Shown here piece after piece: positions 10,925 to 21,268 of a stretch of 64,000 nucleotides of DNA. The notes beneath the pieces were generated by a model, which did not search any database, was not told where the DNA came from, and saw nothing but the letters and a program-made list of their open reading frames with translations. Source of the stretch: Neoceratodus forsteri (lineage: Eukaryota > Chordata > Ceratodontiformes > Ceratodontidae); NCBI GenBank assembly GCA_016271365.2, contig CM057456.1, positions 660,947,501 to 661,011,500 on the forward strand. The letters are read 5' to 3'. The translations under genes were made by a program, and so were the position numbers. How positions within the stretch are numbered: position 1 is the stretch's first letter; each line of letters starts with the position of its first letter.

Positions 10925-12175
10925 AGGGTTGAGGAGCCATTTACATGTCCAACCCAAAATTTTGCACCTTAATAACTTTGCAACCGTTTGACAGATTTGC
11001 CTGAAATTTGGAATACATGATCAAGACCCATCGCCTTGGGATCTGCCAAGTTTCGTGCCGGTTGGATACGGTTGCAGAGTTATTAAGCGTGATCTCTTCG
11101 TATCGCGTTCACGCTTTTCTGGAATTCTCGGTGCGCGCCTACAGGTGCAGCGGTTTTGTGCGACTGGCCTGAAATCTTCAGGAGCGTGCAGCTGGGGTCC
11201 CCGATGTGCCTTTCAAGATTTCGTGAAAAAATATTAAACGGTTCAAAAGTTATTCAAAAAACAATTTCCCATTATAAGTCAATGGGAAAAGTTAACAAAA
11301 AGTTCGACAGTGTCGCAAATGCATTTTTACTTTCGCGAATGGCCCTCTTACTTTCGCAAATCCGCCATTTTGTTTTCAGTTAGTGATCAGAAAAATGCTT
11401 GGCATTTAAAATTGAGACCCTCTAGCAACCTAATTCTTTTTGTATTCACCTAGTCGGAGCCTGAGGATGCTAGCCATGTCTTTATTTTGGGGTAAAACAC
11501 CCCAGAAATGTTTTCAAATTTCTGGAAAATTTGAAAGCATGCCAAATTTTTATGAAAGCTTTCGCAAATTGCGACAGTACTTTTCTAGGCTGTGGGGAAA
11601 TTACGGCAATTCTTTGGCACCCCGCTGCAAAAAGAACGGTTTGGAGTTTTGGGCTGAAATTTGGAGGGGACGTAGCCGACATCTCGCAGATGTGCACTTC
11701 AGTGTTGTGTTGAAAAAATATTACACGGCGGCAAAGTTATGGCACTCCAAAGTTGATGCTTTTTCCCATAGGATAACATTACGGCAGCCGACGCATTGCA
11801 GCAATCGTTTGGCGCCCTGCTGCAAAATAACGGTTTGGTCTTTTGGGCTGAAATTTGCAGGGGATACAGCCAACATCCCACAGATGTGCCTTCCAGTGGT
11901 TTGGTGAAAAAATATTACAGGGAGGCAAAGTTATGGCACTCCGAACTTCTGTTTTTTTTCCCCATAGGATAACATTACAGCATTCGCCGCACCTTTGAGG
12001 GCCCATATCTCGAAAACGGTGCGAGATATGGAGTTTTTGTCGAAAAATTTTTAAACCTCCTTATGGGGCTAAGTGTGAAACTAGTCAGGAAAGTGATAAT
12101 ACATATGACTTTTAAACTTTTTTTTCTATGTCGTACGGTTACTGAGATATAAGCAATTTACTATTCCAACTCCTG
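10925..12175. repeat. unidentified non-coding repeat with ~185-bp tandem units
   Basis: The block is built from recurring phrases such as AACGGTTTG, TTTGGGCTGAAATTT, CAAAGTTATGGCACTCC and CCCATAGGATAACATTAC. Two adjacent copies of a longer unit start near 11600 and 11778, with a third start at 11974, giving periods of about 178 and 196 bp. Reading frames across it share no known domain and the units are not multiples of three. I do not recognise the family. Similar phrase-like quasi-repeats occur in some eukaryotic DNA transposons, but I cannot assign it. Confidence 0.6.
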
Positions 12176-12268
12176 ATTTTTGTGTTTCAAGAGTCATTAT
12201 TTTGCATACATTCTTTCTACTCACTGTCTTTCTCTATACAGCTTTTGGGGAAGACCAGCCTGTGCACT

Positions 12269-12490
12269 CACATTACTGTTACCATTACCGTTTCCGCTTG
12301 CGGTTCCGTACCCATTTTACCTACCGTTCACGTTTACCCCACCATGTGTGTTACCCTTTGCGTTTTCATTTGCAGTTGCGTTTGCAATGTTTTTAACATT
12401 TCTGTCTACAGTACTGTTTCTCTTTCTGTTTTGCTTTGCGTCATCATGTGCATTACTATTTGCGTTTGCGGGCACAATGTTACTATGTGA
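12269..12490 (+). repeat. degenerate hexamer tandem array
   Basis: The DNA can be parsed into about 36 hexamers related to TGCGTT, TGCATT and ACCATT, with two 8-mers that shift phase. One frame across it therefore gives alternating small and aromatic residues (such as LPLPFPLAVPYPF) that look like a membrane protein but are a product of the 6-bp period. It sits between the ~185-bp tandem repeat and a large foldback. Confidence 0.7.
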
Positions 12491-12570
12491 CAAGACATCA
12501 CGGGCCCCGCGCTCCCGCCGCCGCATTACATTCACTATTTCTCGTTATCATTCTCAAAAAGAAGGGAAAT

Positions 12571-12925
12571 TAGAGGCAAAAAACTCTGTTTAATGCATCA
12601 GTTCCACAGCGACAAAAGCGAGGAAATTCGATGTTAGGGTTGAAACCCCCTTTGCACCCTTCCAGCCGGCCCCCCAACTGGAATCTGGGTGTGCGTTGGG
12701 GTCATCGGTCCTAACTCTCACCCCATTCTCCTATTCCTCAGCTTCTTTCCACATGTGATGGGGTGAGAGTTAGGGCCGACGACTCCAACGCACACCCCGA
12801 TTCCAGTTGGGTTGGGTGGGCTGGAGGGGTGCAAAGGGGGTTTCAACCCTAACATCGAATTTCCTTGCTTTTGTTGCTGTGGAACAATCCTAACTGATGC
12901 ATTAAACAGAGTTTTTTGCCTCTAT
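12571..12925. mobile_element. 355-bp foldback (hairpin) element
   Basis: The arms run about 12571-12732 and 12757-12925 and are near-perfect reverse complements over roughly 165 bp, with a loop of about 25 bp. The outer ends read AGAGGCAAAAAACTCTG and its complement. Most arm differences are transitions that still allow G-U pairs in RNA. No coding capacity. It is most simply a foldback MITE. A transcript would form a very long hairpin. A target duplication is not obvious because the right flank is a TATATA microsatellite. Confidence 0.75.
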
Positions 12926-12929
12926 ATAT

Positions 12930-12930
12930 G

Positions 12931-12990
<60 letters not shown>

Positions 12991-12992
12991 AT
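12930..12992. repeat. (TG)n microsatellite
   Basis: A pure TG run flanked by TATATA repeats, directly abutting the foldback element. Confidence 0.95.
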
Positions 12993-12999
12993 ATATAAA

Positions 13000-13975
13000 A
13001 TATATTTCTGTTTGTATGTAGCAAGGCATTGTGGGCACAGTACATAGTTGATTTTTCTGTCTCCCTTTTTAAAGTGCAGTCTCCTATGTTGGTAGTGTTT
13101 ACAGCAGTACAGTCTGTAGAAAAGTTTCTGGAAAACTGTTTTTGTGATGCAGATAGGCCAAAAAGATAATATGCCAGTCTGTGTAGATGCTGTTTGACTT
13201 TTACTGCCTGCTGGTGAACTGACAGTTCTAAGTGACAGCTCCTGTCACAATGTGGGAGCGTGATGATACTTTTCTATGTTTTTATGTTATAGGGCCTGGA
13301 TGACTGTAAATAGTTCAGGAGTGTAATTATGGGTCAGACTACTTTTTCTTTTTCTTTGGTGTCCAGCTTCTACTATGAGTCCCAACATTTTGAAAGAAAA
13401 AGGATGTCTGCAATATCAAGACTAACCAACAGAGATCTTTGTTTCAACTCGGTGCTTAAAAAGTTTGTTTCCTTTGCATGATGTCACTGTTGCAGCACTG
13501 AGAAAAAAAGGGGCAGGGTTATGCAAATGAAGCAGAGCACAGAAAAGCATTTTTTTCCCCCATGGAAAACAGTACCTTTTGACAGTTTGAATGGTAGGAG
13601 ATTGATTCACAACTCCTGCTGGTTACTACTCCCGTTTGCTATGGCAAACCTGATAAAATCACTTTAATTCTCTCCACTTGAAGAGAATATCAGCAAGTTT
13701 ACAGAACAGCTGCACCTTATTTCATGAATGATGGAGGTTATTTTATGACTTACTAATAAAAAGAAAACTTTAGTACAGTAAGGACCTATAGTGTTTAGGA
13801 AAACCTCCCTTTAGTGAACTGTTTGTATATTGTCATAATCCGTGGTGCATAATATGAGGCATATATTTTTCATTGTTAACCTGTGCAGGTAAATTCTGAA
13901 TCAGATCATTTGTTTATACTGTACTCTTATCTTGTTTCTGTAATGTATGTCTTACTTTTTTATGAATGTTTTTTA
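13000..13975. other. unassigned non-coding DNA
   Basis: Nothing recognisable beyond A/T-rich runs. The Ty3/gypsy remnant on the minus strand fades out at the right edge, near 13976-14013. Confidence 0.5.
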
Positions 13976-14027
13976 TAAAATTGAAATAATGTTTTGATAG
14001 AACGATCGAGGCCCAGTGCTGCATTCC

Positions 14028-14554
14028 TTCTTTTTTTTTTTTCTTTATAGCTTTTTATGGCTCCCTGAGCCCGGCAAGCAGCTCTGGTCTCTCCCTAGGA
14101 TGGACTCGGTCTCCAGCCGCACCATTTCCCGACCCAACACCCCCCCTAAATCCCTCATGGGTTTCTCCCCTATGGCAGGGCCAGGTGAAGTGGCACCGGC
14201 TTTAAACCCCCCACCGGGCGGAAATCCAGACATCAGGGGTCGGCCAGGGTGCTGGTGCGACCATCACAGAGCCTGCTGGCTCAATTTTTTCCTTTTCTTC
14301 CGTCCCCCCAACCCGACGTAAGGATGCCGTGTGTGCCTTCCCGACTTGTACTGCCCTCCGGCCACTGCCAGAGGGCAGTCAGCGAGTGGGATGATAAACC
14401 TCCCTCCCTCCCCCTCGAGAGGAGAGCAGTCCTCCGGATGCTCGATCCTCTCTTGCCCCTGCCAACCACCGGCGGCCCAGGTTCGTTCCCAAACACAGGT
14501 CGCCGGCGTAGTATGAGGTGTAGCAACCAGCTCCTCAACCTCCAGCGCCACTGA
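14028..14554 (-). mobile_element. tRNA-derived SINE, copy 1
   Basis: On the minus strand it begins with the GTGGCGCTGG box-A-like segment and has the internal TTTGGGAACGAAC region where a box B would lie. It ends in an A-rich tail (the T run at about 14031-14045 on the plus strand). It shares its first ~200 bp with the SINE at 20346-20894. Its flanks carry a 10-bp direct repeat (TGCTGCATTC at 14018-14027 and 14555-14564). The interrupted gypsy frame reads LRMQ on one side and RMQHWA on the other, so the duplicated bases are host gypsy sequence. It needs a LINE for mobilisation; an A-rich tail suggests an L1- or RTE-type partner. Confidence 0.75.
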
Positions 14555-14564
14555 TGCTGCATTC

Positions 14565-14950
14565 TGAGGGTGGCAAGCATTGGTATGGCTGCTTTCTAAC
14601 CTAGAATGGCCAGGAGTAGCTTGTGGTCCGTGATGAACATAAACATGCGACCATATAAGTATTTATGAAACTTTCTGACACCACAAATTATGCGGAGTGC
14701 CTTCTTTTCAATTTGTGCATACCTTTTTGTTGGAAGACTGGGTTCTGGAAACAAAAGTGATTAGCTGTTCATGTTCTGATGGCAAGACATGGGTAATAAC
14801 TGCACCACTCCATATGGGGATGCGTTACATGCCTGCCTTTGGGGCTTTTGATGGTCCTTGTGGACTAACCAGTTGCTGTTGAGGAGCTATTTGTTACAAG
14901 CTTGGAATGCTGCCTCACACTGTGGTGACCAGTTCCATGTTGCCTCGTTC
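14565..14950 (-). pseudogene. Ty3/gypsy RNase H region
   Basis: Mixed-frame translation of the minus strand gives ASPYGVVQLL (usual DASPYGVGAVL), [37 protein letters not shown] and then TLRMQ. These are the ordered RNase H blocks of Ty3/gypsy pol. The catalytic DAS aspartate is lost (the frame reads NASPYG). The TDHK aspartate is kept at about 14625. It lies directly downstream of the reverse transcriptase of the same element. Confidence 0.85.
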
Positions 14951-15800
14951 TATAGCAGATCATGCAGGAGTTGAAGCAGTGGAGACAGGTTTGCCATGAA
15001 CCTGCCATAATGGTTCAACAGTTCCAGAAATCAGCACAGTTCTATAATATTGTTTGGCATGGGCATGCTAATGATGACCTCTACTTTTTCCTCTGTGGGA
15101 TGTAGCACTGGGGGTCGATTATGCTTTCCAGCTACTCCACAGAATCCTGTAGGAATTTACACTTCTCATTTTTGACTCTCTCCCCATATTTTTACAGTCT
15201 GGACATGATCTGATCAAGGAGTTTTAGGTGTTCCTCCATTGTGGACACCGTAACTGGAACCTCATCCATGCAGCAGACGAGCTGGTTGAGGCGATATAAA
15301 ATCTGGTCCATGTTATATTGTAAGATGGCTGGTGCCGTTGATACTCCATAAGCCAGGCGGTTGTACTGGTACAGTCCTGTTTGTGTGTGTGTGTTGACGG
15401 TTAGGAATGGTATCTAGTCAGGGTAGAGTACCAGCTGCTGGTAGGCAAACGAGAGGTCCGTTTTACTGAAGATTTTACCACCTGCCAATGGTGGCAAATG
15501 GGTCCTTTGCATTCAGTAAGGAATAGGGGTCTGGTTCCATACATCATTTTACTGTGATCTTGCAGTTGCCATACAGCCACACTGCCTTGTCTCACTTAGG
15601 GACAGCAACTTTTGGGGCAGCCCTATGACTCCTCTTCACTCTGGACACAATGCAGTGTTGTTCCAGCCTATCCAACTCTAGTTCGAATGCCTCCTTCAAT
15701 GTGTCGGGCACAGGTCAAGGTTTGTGAGAAATGGAGGTGGTTCCTCTTGCCCTTTGATCCTCACCTTGGAGTCCCAAATAGTGCCATATCCATCCTGCAA
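14951..15800 (-). pseudogene. Ty3/gypsy reverse transcriptase region
   Basis: Recognisable minus-strand blocks are GPLVCLPAAGTLP (in place of DLSFAYQQL, seen in the next frame), VNTHTQTGLYQYNRLAYGVSTAP, MDQILYRLNQLVCCMDE and EEHLKLLDQIMSRL. The catalytic YxDD is changed to CMDE at about 15258-15283, so it is inactive. Several stops and frameshifts are present. Sequence before about 15800 is cut off by an inserted L2-like LINE. Confidence 0.85.
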
Positions 15801-17045
15801 TATTTATTTTATTTATTTATTTAAAAGTTGATGACCGGGAAAGAGACACTGAGATGAGGCTCGATTCCAGGTGCAACCTGGGGAAGGGCAAGGGAACAAG
15901 ATGCAGTAATATATAAAACACAGTATTACACAAAATACATTGTTGCACGAAGTACACAGAATTTGAGTACACACAGCATTGCGAATAGGTACAGTTGTAC
16001 GAGCAATAATTTAAAATGTTACAAATAAAGGAGTGTACAGCGGTTCATGGACATGTAAGCGCTTACAAGGTGCAGGCTACAGTATAAGTAGTGCTTGGGG
16101 ATGAGTGTACACAAACAGAGGTAAGAGCTAGCATTGGCGTGAGGACTGGGGGTTGGGGGAGGGGGGAGAGAGATCCGAGTGAGCCGGGGACTGGAGGATT
16201 AGGGAGGGTGGTGGCAAAGACAGAGACGGAGGGGGAGATGCCTGAAGTAGTTTTTAATGGATGCTACTGTTGGCAAACCATGAACAGCTAGGGGCAGCGA
16301 ATTCCACAAGGCAAGAGACCCTGTAGGCGAAGGCTTGTTTCTCTGCGAGAGAATGCGGGTTAGCTAGTGAGAAGGAGCGTGGGTTGTGGGAACGTAAGGC
16401 ATAGCCAGAGCAGGGGGCAGGGCCAGCAGGGAGGAGAGGTAAGAGGAGGAAGTATCAAACCAGAATTTGGCGATGAAGGATACACACTGTGCCAGCCAGC
16501 AATTTGCTAGGGAGGAGAGGGAAACCGCACGGTATAGGAGGCAGTGATGCATGCAGTAGGGGAGGTCTGTTGCGAAGCAGTAGAAGGGGTGGAATAGAGG
16601 GTCAGGTTTGGCAGTTGAGGATTGGGGGCAGAACTATAAACCACGTCGGCATAATCAAAGGAAGGGTGGATATGCTTGGTTATAATATCGTTCCTGACGG
16701 GGAGGGAGAGACAATGTTTATGTCTATATAACATGCATAGTTTGGGGCAGAGCTTCGTTATGGATTGAGTCAAGGTGTAGGGAGAAGTCCAGTTTGGGGT
16801 CAAGCCAAACACCCAGGTACTTGTAGCTGTCCGCTGCTGAGATTTAGGACCCATCCAGGGCGTAGATGGGGAGGATAGTTTGGCCAACTTCTGAGCAGAA
16901 CCAAAAGCCATTGCGACTGTTTTGTTGGTGTTGCATTTGAGAGATTTTGCATAAAGTCAACATAGCATATTCTCGAAGTCAGTCTGGAGGATAGGTTCAG
17001 TCAGGGCAAAGGAAGGACCGGAGGCGAATATCACGGAGTTATCAG
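15801..17045 (-). mobile_element. L2/Rex1-like LINE 3' fragment
   Basis: On the minus strand the fragment starts within the reverse transcriptase catalytic block (DNSVIFASG, normally DDT-x-F-x-SG). It runs through the C-terminal domain (YLGVWLD-like block, VRNDIITKHIHPSFDYADVVY) and a long 3' UTR to an AAAT-repeat tail at 15801-15822. The layout matches the LINE at 37560-40832, where the same block reads TFDYCDVVYT. The 5' end is truncated, as expected for LINE insertion. It interrupts the gypsy reverse transcriptase. Confidence 0.75.
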
Positions 17046-17878
17046 ATGGGGGCATGTTTGCCTTGCAGTCATTTGATTGTCTCATGTGGTGCCTGTGTTA
17101 TAGTGAGTAGTTGGGCAATTTGTTGCCAGTTGAACTTTATTTTCTTCTGCCTGTTCCTGCCAAGCAGTGTAGCCTTCCTCCCTCGTACCGTGATGAGAGG
17201 CAGAGTCAATTCTTCTCCTGCTTAGGTAATCGGGATTTGCGTCTCCTGCAGCACAGGAATCCTATCATCTGTGTAGGAAGGTAGCCGGATGGGGATGGTT
17301 ATAGTTGGTGCTTGTTGAGACTGGTGGTGTAGATGTGCTCGGATATCAGTGACATTGATGATCTGGTGTCAAGCTGCATGTTCATGGGCTTGCCCGCTAA
17401 CCCAAACTCAGGCAGATGCCATCTCCATGGCCTTGCATGGTGTAGACAGCAAAGAGGTCCAGGGAGTCCTCTCCTTCCGGTGTCTCTGGCAATGTATCCA
17501 TCTCATACTGTGCCCATGCTTTGCACAGTATGTTTCTGCAGACCCGCACCAGATGTCCCTCTTCTATGTAGCTGTGATGCATTTGTTGGCAGAATCGGCA
17601 TGTGTCTTGTTGGTAGTCTTCTCCACATTGTTAGCAAGGTTACTTAGCCTTGGCTTGTGCTTGTGTTTTCCAAGGAATTTGGTGAGGATGCTCTGATGTG
17701 TGGCCTCCCCTTGGTTGAAGCTCACCCCTGTGAGGTTGGGGGGTGCAATTCTGTGGGTGTTCTCCCTGTGTGGGTCTGTATGACCTGCGAGCTCCCTGTT
17801 GTCTTTCCAGAGCAAGTTCAAAGTGCCAATGCAAATGTTGCATGTGGACTTGAAAGTCCGATCTGGTTTTGTAAGAAG
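17046..17878 (-). pseudogene. Ty3/gypsy gag C-terminus and protease
   Basis: Minus-strand frames show LLTKPDRTFKST at the right edge, a degraded zinc knuckle (C-x2-C-x11-GH-x4-C) at about 17530-17600, and MNMQLDTRSSMSLISEHIY at 17335-17395. The last block is a retropepsin active site in which DTG has become DTR. This places gag and protease upstream of the reverse transcriptase at 15800. The right end is cut by DIRS-A. Confidence 0.8.
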
Positions 17879-18060
17879 ACTATCTCATTTCGAGAGGGCT
17901 CTTGCAGCAGGTCACACCATTAGGACTGAAGCTGGCAGGCACCAGGACCCCACGGAAAACTTCAAGTTAGCAGTATACAGCGGGGGACCACCCCTGATGT
18001 CGGCCTGCCCCCGACGTCCACCTGTGGTATAAAAAGGGCGATTCCCCCAGCCCTACCTTA
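17879..18060 (+). repeat. DIRS-A left inverted terminal repeat
   Basis: Starts ACTATCTCATTTCGAG. From GCTCTTGCAGCAGG (17898) onward it is the reverse complement of the right repeat. A TATA box (GGTATAAAAAGG) at about 18027-18038 marks the likely promoter, with a pyrimidine-rich leader after it. Confidence 0.9.
18027..18038 (+). promoter_or_regulatory. DIRS-A TATA box
   Basis: GGTATAAAAAGG lies inside the left terminal repeat about 200 bp before the gag start. It has an inverted counterpart in the right repeat (TTTTATACC near 26258). Confidence 0.6.
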
Positions 18061-18202
18061 GTTTTTTTTTTTCCCCCCCCCGCTGTCGACCTGTGCAAGT
18101 CTGACCTACACGGACACCTTCTGCTCTAGTGGACTGCCATTTTCTTCTCATTACCCGCACTTTATTATTTTGCTTTTTTTTTTTTCATGATTTTACAGCT
18201 AT

Positions 18203-20320
18203 TTGTGCATGTCATCTTCTCCGTCTTCTTCTCCATCCTCTTCTATGGAGCGGCGGCGAATGAAGTGTGCTTGTGGAAAGCAACTTCCCCACAAGGTTGG
18301 TCATTCATTGTGTCTGCTTTGCCTAGGTCTGGACCATGACCCTAAGGACTGCCAGGATTTTAACCAGTATACCCGGCTTTGCCACCAGAAGACCTTGGAA
18401 TCCTTCCTGCTACAGCAAAACCTTTCAGTGATAGAGGAGCTCTACAAAAGTACTTCCTCTTCTCTGGTCTCTGGGGCATCCACTTCTTCATCAGCCAAGG
18501 AGAAGAAATCTTTGGGAAAGCACAAACACCAGGAGAAGCACAGGAACAAACCACAGTCAGCTTCCTGCTCCAGGTTCCCATGCAAGTCGGGCACCGAATA
18601 TGGGTCTTCCTCCCCCGTGAGGTCTGCCCCTTGCACTCCAGCAGCCCTCTCTCCCTTCTGGCTCCCAGTGGTCAAACCAACCCGCTTTCCTTACCGTCTT
18701 GGGAGATGGTTCTTTGGGGCTCTGGACTTCGCCCCCAGCCTCTCAGCCCCTGAAACACGGGCCCATTCAGAAGGTGGATCCTCGGCCAGGTGGCTTGGCT
18801 GGGTCCTCCTCGGGTGTCTGGTCTTTGCCCCTCACCCTTCTGGTCAAGGCATCTACTAAGTCAGTTCCAACGCCTCCAAGTGATGCCAGGGGCATGCGCT
18901 CACTTCTTCCACTCGAGTGATTCCTTTGCCCCACTTGGGAGCTAGCTCTCCGGGATAGGCTACTCCTTCTAGGCTGATGCCAGTTGCATCACCAGACTGG
19001 TGTCAGCCCGTGCCTGTTCCATCGACACTGGCCACCATGGCAAGGACCCCAGTGATGCCTCAGCTGTCATCTCCCAGCTCTCCACAGTTGCCGGCTAGCT
19101 CTGTCATCACACAGCCAACGCCTGAATGACCAACACCCAGCCTCTCTGCTCCAGTCAGACTGATGCCAGATGGTTTCTTACCCCAGGGACTGACGCCAAC
19201 TAACCCAACACCAATGGATCCAACGCCAGGGTTACTGCAGTCTCAGAAACTGACGCTGGAGCCCTCTCAGCTTACCCTACAGATGCAGGTTCCCCCGTCC
19301 ATGCTTCAGAACCCACCCACATACCTTAACACCCTTTTTGTGGCCTGGTGGGCTTACTTCAAGGATAAGGAGGCCCGGAAAGAGCCCTCAACTCTGACTC
19401 TGAGTGACTCTCCTCCCAATCCAACTAAGGAGACGGTTCCTTCTAGGAAGTCCCCACTGCCACCTCCTAAGGAGCCTACTCCACAACCAGATGGAGTTGG
19501 CACCGGTCGCCCGAGGACCCACTGACGTAGGCGTAGTCACTTTCCCTTCACCTCTCCAGAATCTGGCTAGTCAGGGGGATATTCTTCTTCCTCCTCTTCT
19601 TATGATGATTCCATGGACTCTGACCTACCATCGGAACCACAGGAGCCCAAGGACACTCTGCGGTCTCCTCCAGATGACCTGAATTTTATGGATGTGATGA
19701 AGACTCATCCAGGCCCTTATGGGTTGGGACATGGAGGAAGTGGATCCCGAGCGACATCGGCTTGCCATCTTTCTCTGTAAAAAGGAGTCTTTGCCCTTGG
19801 TCATCCCACCCTTTATGAACTCATTCAAGGACATCAATAAGGCTGCTTGGAAACATCCCTCTCCTACACCAGTGACATCTAAGAAAGCAGATTGCCTGTG
19901 TAATGCCCTGAGGGATGAACCTTTTTATAGGGAACAACTAGAGGCTGACTCAGTCATTATTAACGTGGCCCAGGAACCTTAGTACTCATTCCCCTGACAA
20001 GGACTCCAGGCAGAAGGTCTATTCCTCAGCCACCTGTGCTTATACGTCTCCTAAACTTCGTAGCCCACATGGTTTAATAACAGAATGCCCTGTGGGAGAA
20101 AGCTTTCGAGGTGGCACAGGCTCAGGCTGATCCTCCTGGAAAGGCTAAACTGTTACACCTTCTGAAGTTTGAGTTGGATGTGGGGACTTGTGTTCTCTGA
20201 GCCTCTTATGACTCTGCAGACTCCACAGGTAGGGCTGCAGCTATGGGAGTTTGCCTTCATCACTACTTCTGGCTTAGAGTCTCCGGCTTTGCTCTGGATG
20301 TCCAGTCTAAGAACCTGGAT
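18203..20320 (+). pseudogene. DIRS-A gag
   Basis: The N-terminus has the DIRS gag cysteine-histidine cluster: KCACGKQL, then GHSLCLLCLG and a further C-x5-C. The same C-x-CG...HxxC-x2-CLG layout occurs in DIRS-C at 53000. A Ser/Lys-rich linker follows. The frame stops at 18857 and resumes in other frames (19163-19525, 19719-19982). The block LPLVIPPFMNSFKDINKAAW matches LVIPPSMDVFEDVNWAA of DIRS-C. Two starts are possible, 18203 and 18245; the second directly precedes the cysteine cluster. Multiple frameshifts make it a pseudogene. Confidence 0.82.
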
Positions 20321-20345
20321 GCTCTTTTCAGAAGCCCTGTTTTGT

Positions 20346-20894
20346 GCCGGCCCGGTGGCGCTGAGGGTTGAGGCACTGGATGCCACACCTCGCACCACGC
20401 CGGCGACCCAGGTTCGGGAACGGACTTGGGACGCTGGGGGCTGGCAGGGAAGGGAGACGATTGAGCATCCGTAGGGACTGCTCTCCTCTCTTGGGGTGGG
20501 TTGTGGGTTGTGGGTTGGCGTCGCTCTTCAGTGGCCCCCGGTGGAGACTAGGAGCTCTGCAGTGAGTGACGCATGGGGAACAACGCAGAAAAGCGGAAAC
20601 CCGCCTGGAGAGCGACCGGATGGTGGCTACCGGTCCTCCTTCACTGCTGATGCCCTAAACGAGCCTCTCAGCTTCAGCAGCACCCTGGGGCCAAGTATGT
20701 GCTGGCTGCCCCCTCTGGTGCCTTCCCCCGGAGGAGGGGGACCCGCCTGGCGAAGGGTTATGTCGGGTTACCCCAGGCGTGCGTATGCAGTTGGAAAGGA
20801 CTCAGGGTGGACAGGCAGCAGCGGAAGTCGGACCTAGGTAAGCCCGAAGGAGTGGTGGGTTGCTAGGCCTGAAGGGGAGATAAAAGAAATAATA
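20346..20894 (+). mobile_element. tRNA-derived SINE, copy 2 (549 bp)
   Basis: It is flanked by a perfect 17-bp target duplication, CAGAAGCCCTGTTTTGT, at 20329-20345 and 20895-20911. The head has a box-A-like GTGGCGCTGAGGGTTGAGG and a box-B-like CAGGTTCGGGAAC with tRNA spacing. A long body and an A-rich tail (AAAAGAAATAATA) follow. It interrupts the DIRS-A gag/reverse transcriptase junction. The 5' 200 bp match the minus-strand SINE at 14028-14554, while the bodies are much less similar. It is longer than most SINEs. Confidence 0.88.
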
Positions 20895-21059
20895 CAGAAG
20901 CCCTGTTTTGTTAGGTGAGGATTCTCAAAATATAATCCCTTGTTTCCAAGAGTTGGGCAAGACTATACATTCGGTTCACACATTGTACCAAACTCAGCCA
21001 AAATTGTCCCAGTGGCGGTCCTTTTGTCACACCTCCAAGCAGCAACCCAGAGGCCAACA

Positions 21060-21230
21060 GCCCAGAGGTACCTTTAAGAGGAAGCTATATCCCAAGGTAC
21101 AGGAGGTTCTACCCCCAGTGCTCCCAGAACATCCCAGGCTGGGTTGCCTGTCCCCGGCTCCTCTGCCTGACTCCTTACCTGACCCCTTCCCCCAGACGAG
21201 TCTCTGGGGGAGGCAGTGGGGGGGTCATTT

Positions 21231-21268
<38 letters not shown>

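Noticed and set aside
12180..12593. Hydrophobic 137-codon frame resembling a membrane protein
   Set aside because: The alternating residues come from the 6-bp period of a non-coding tandem array.
16507..16911. Independent gene on the minus strand (134 codons)
   Set aside because: It is the reverse transcriptase C-terminal part of an L2-like LINE, matching the LINE at 37.8-38.5 kb.
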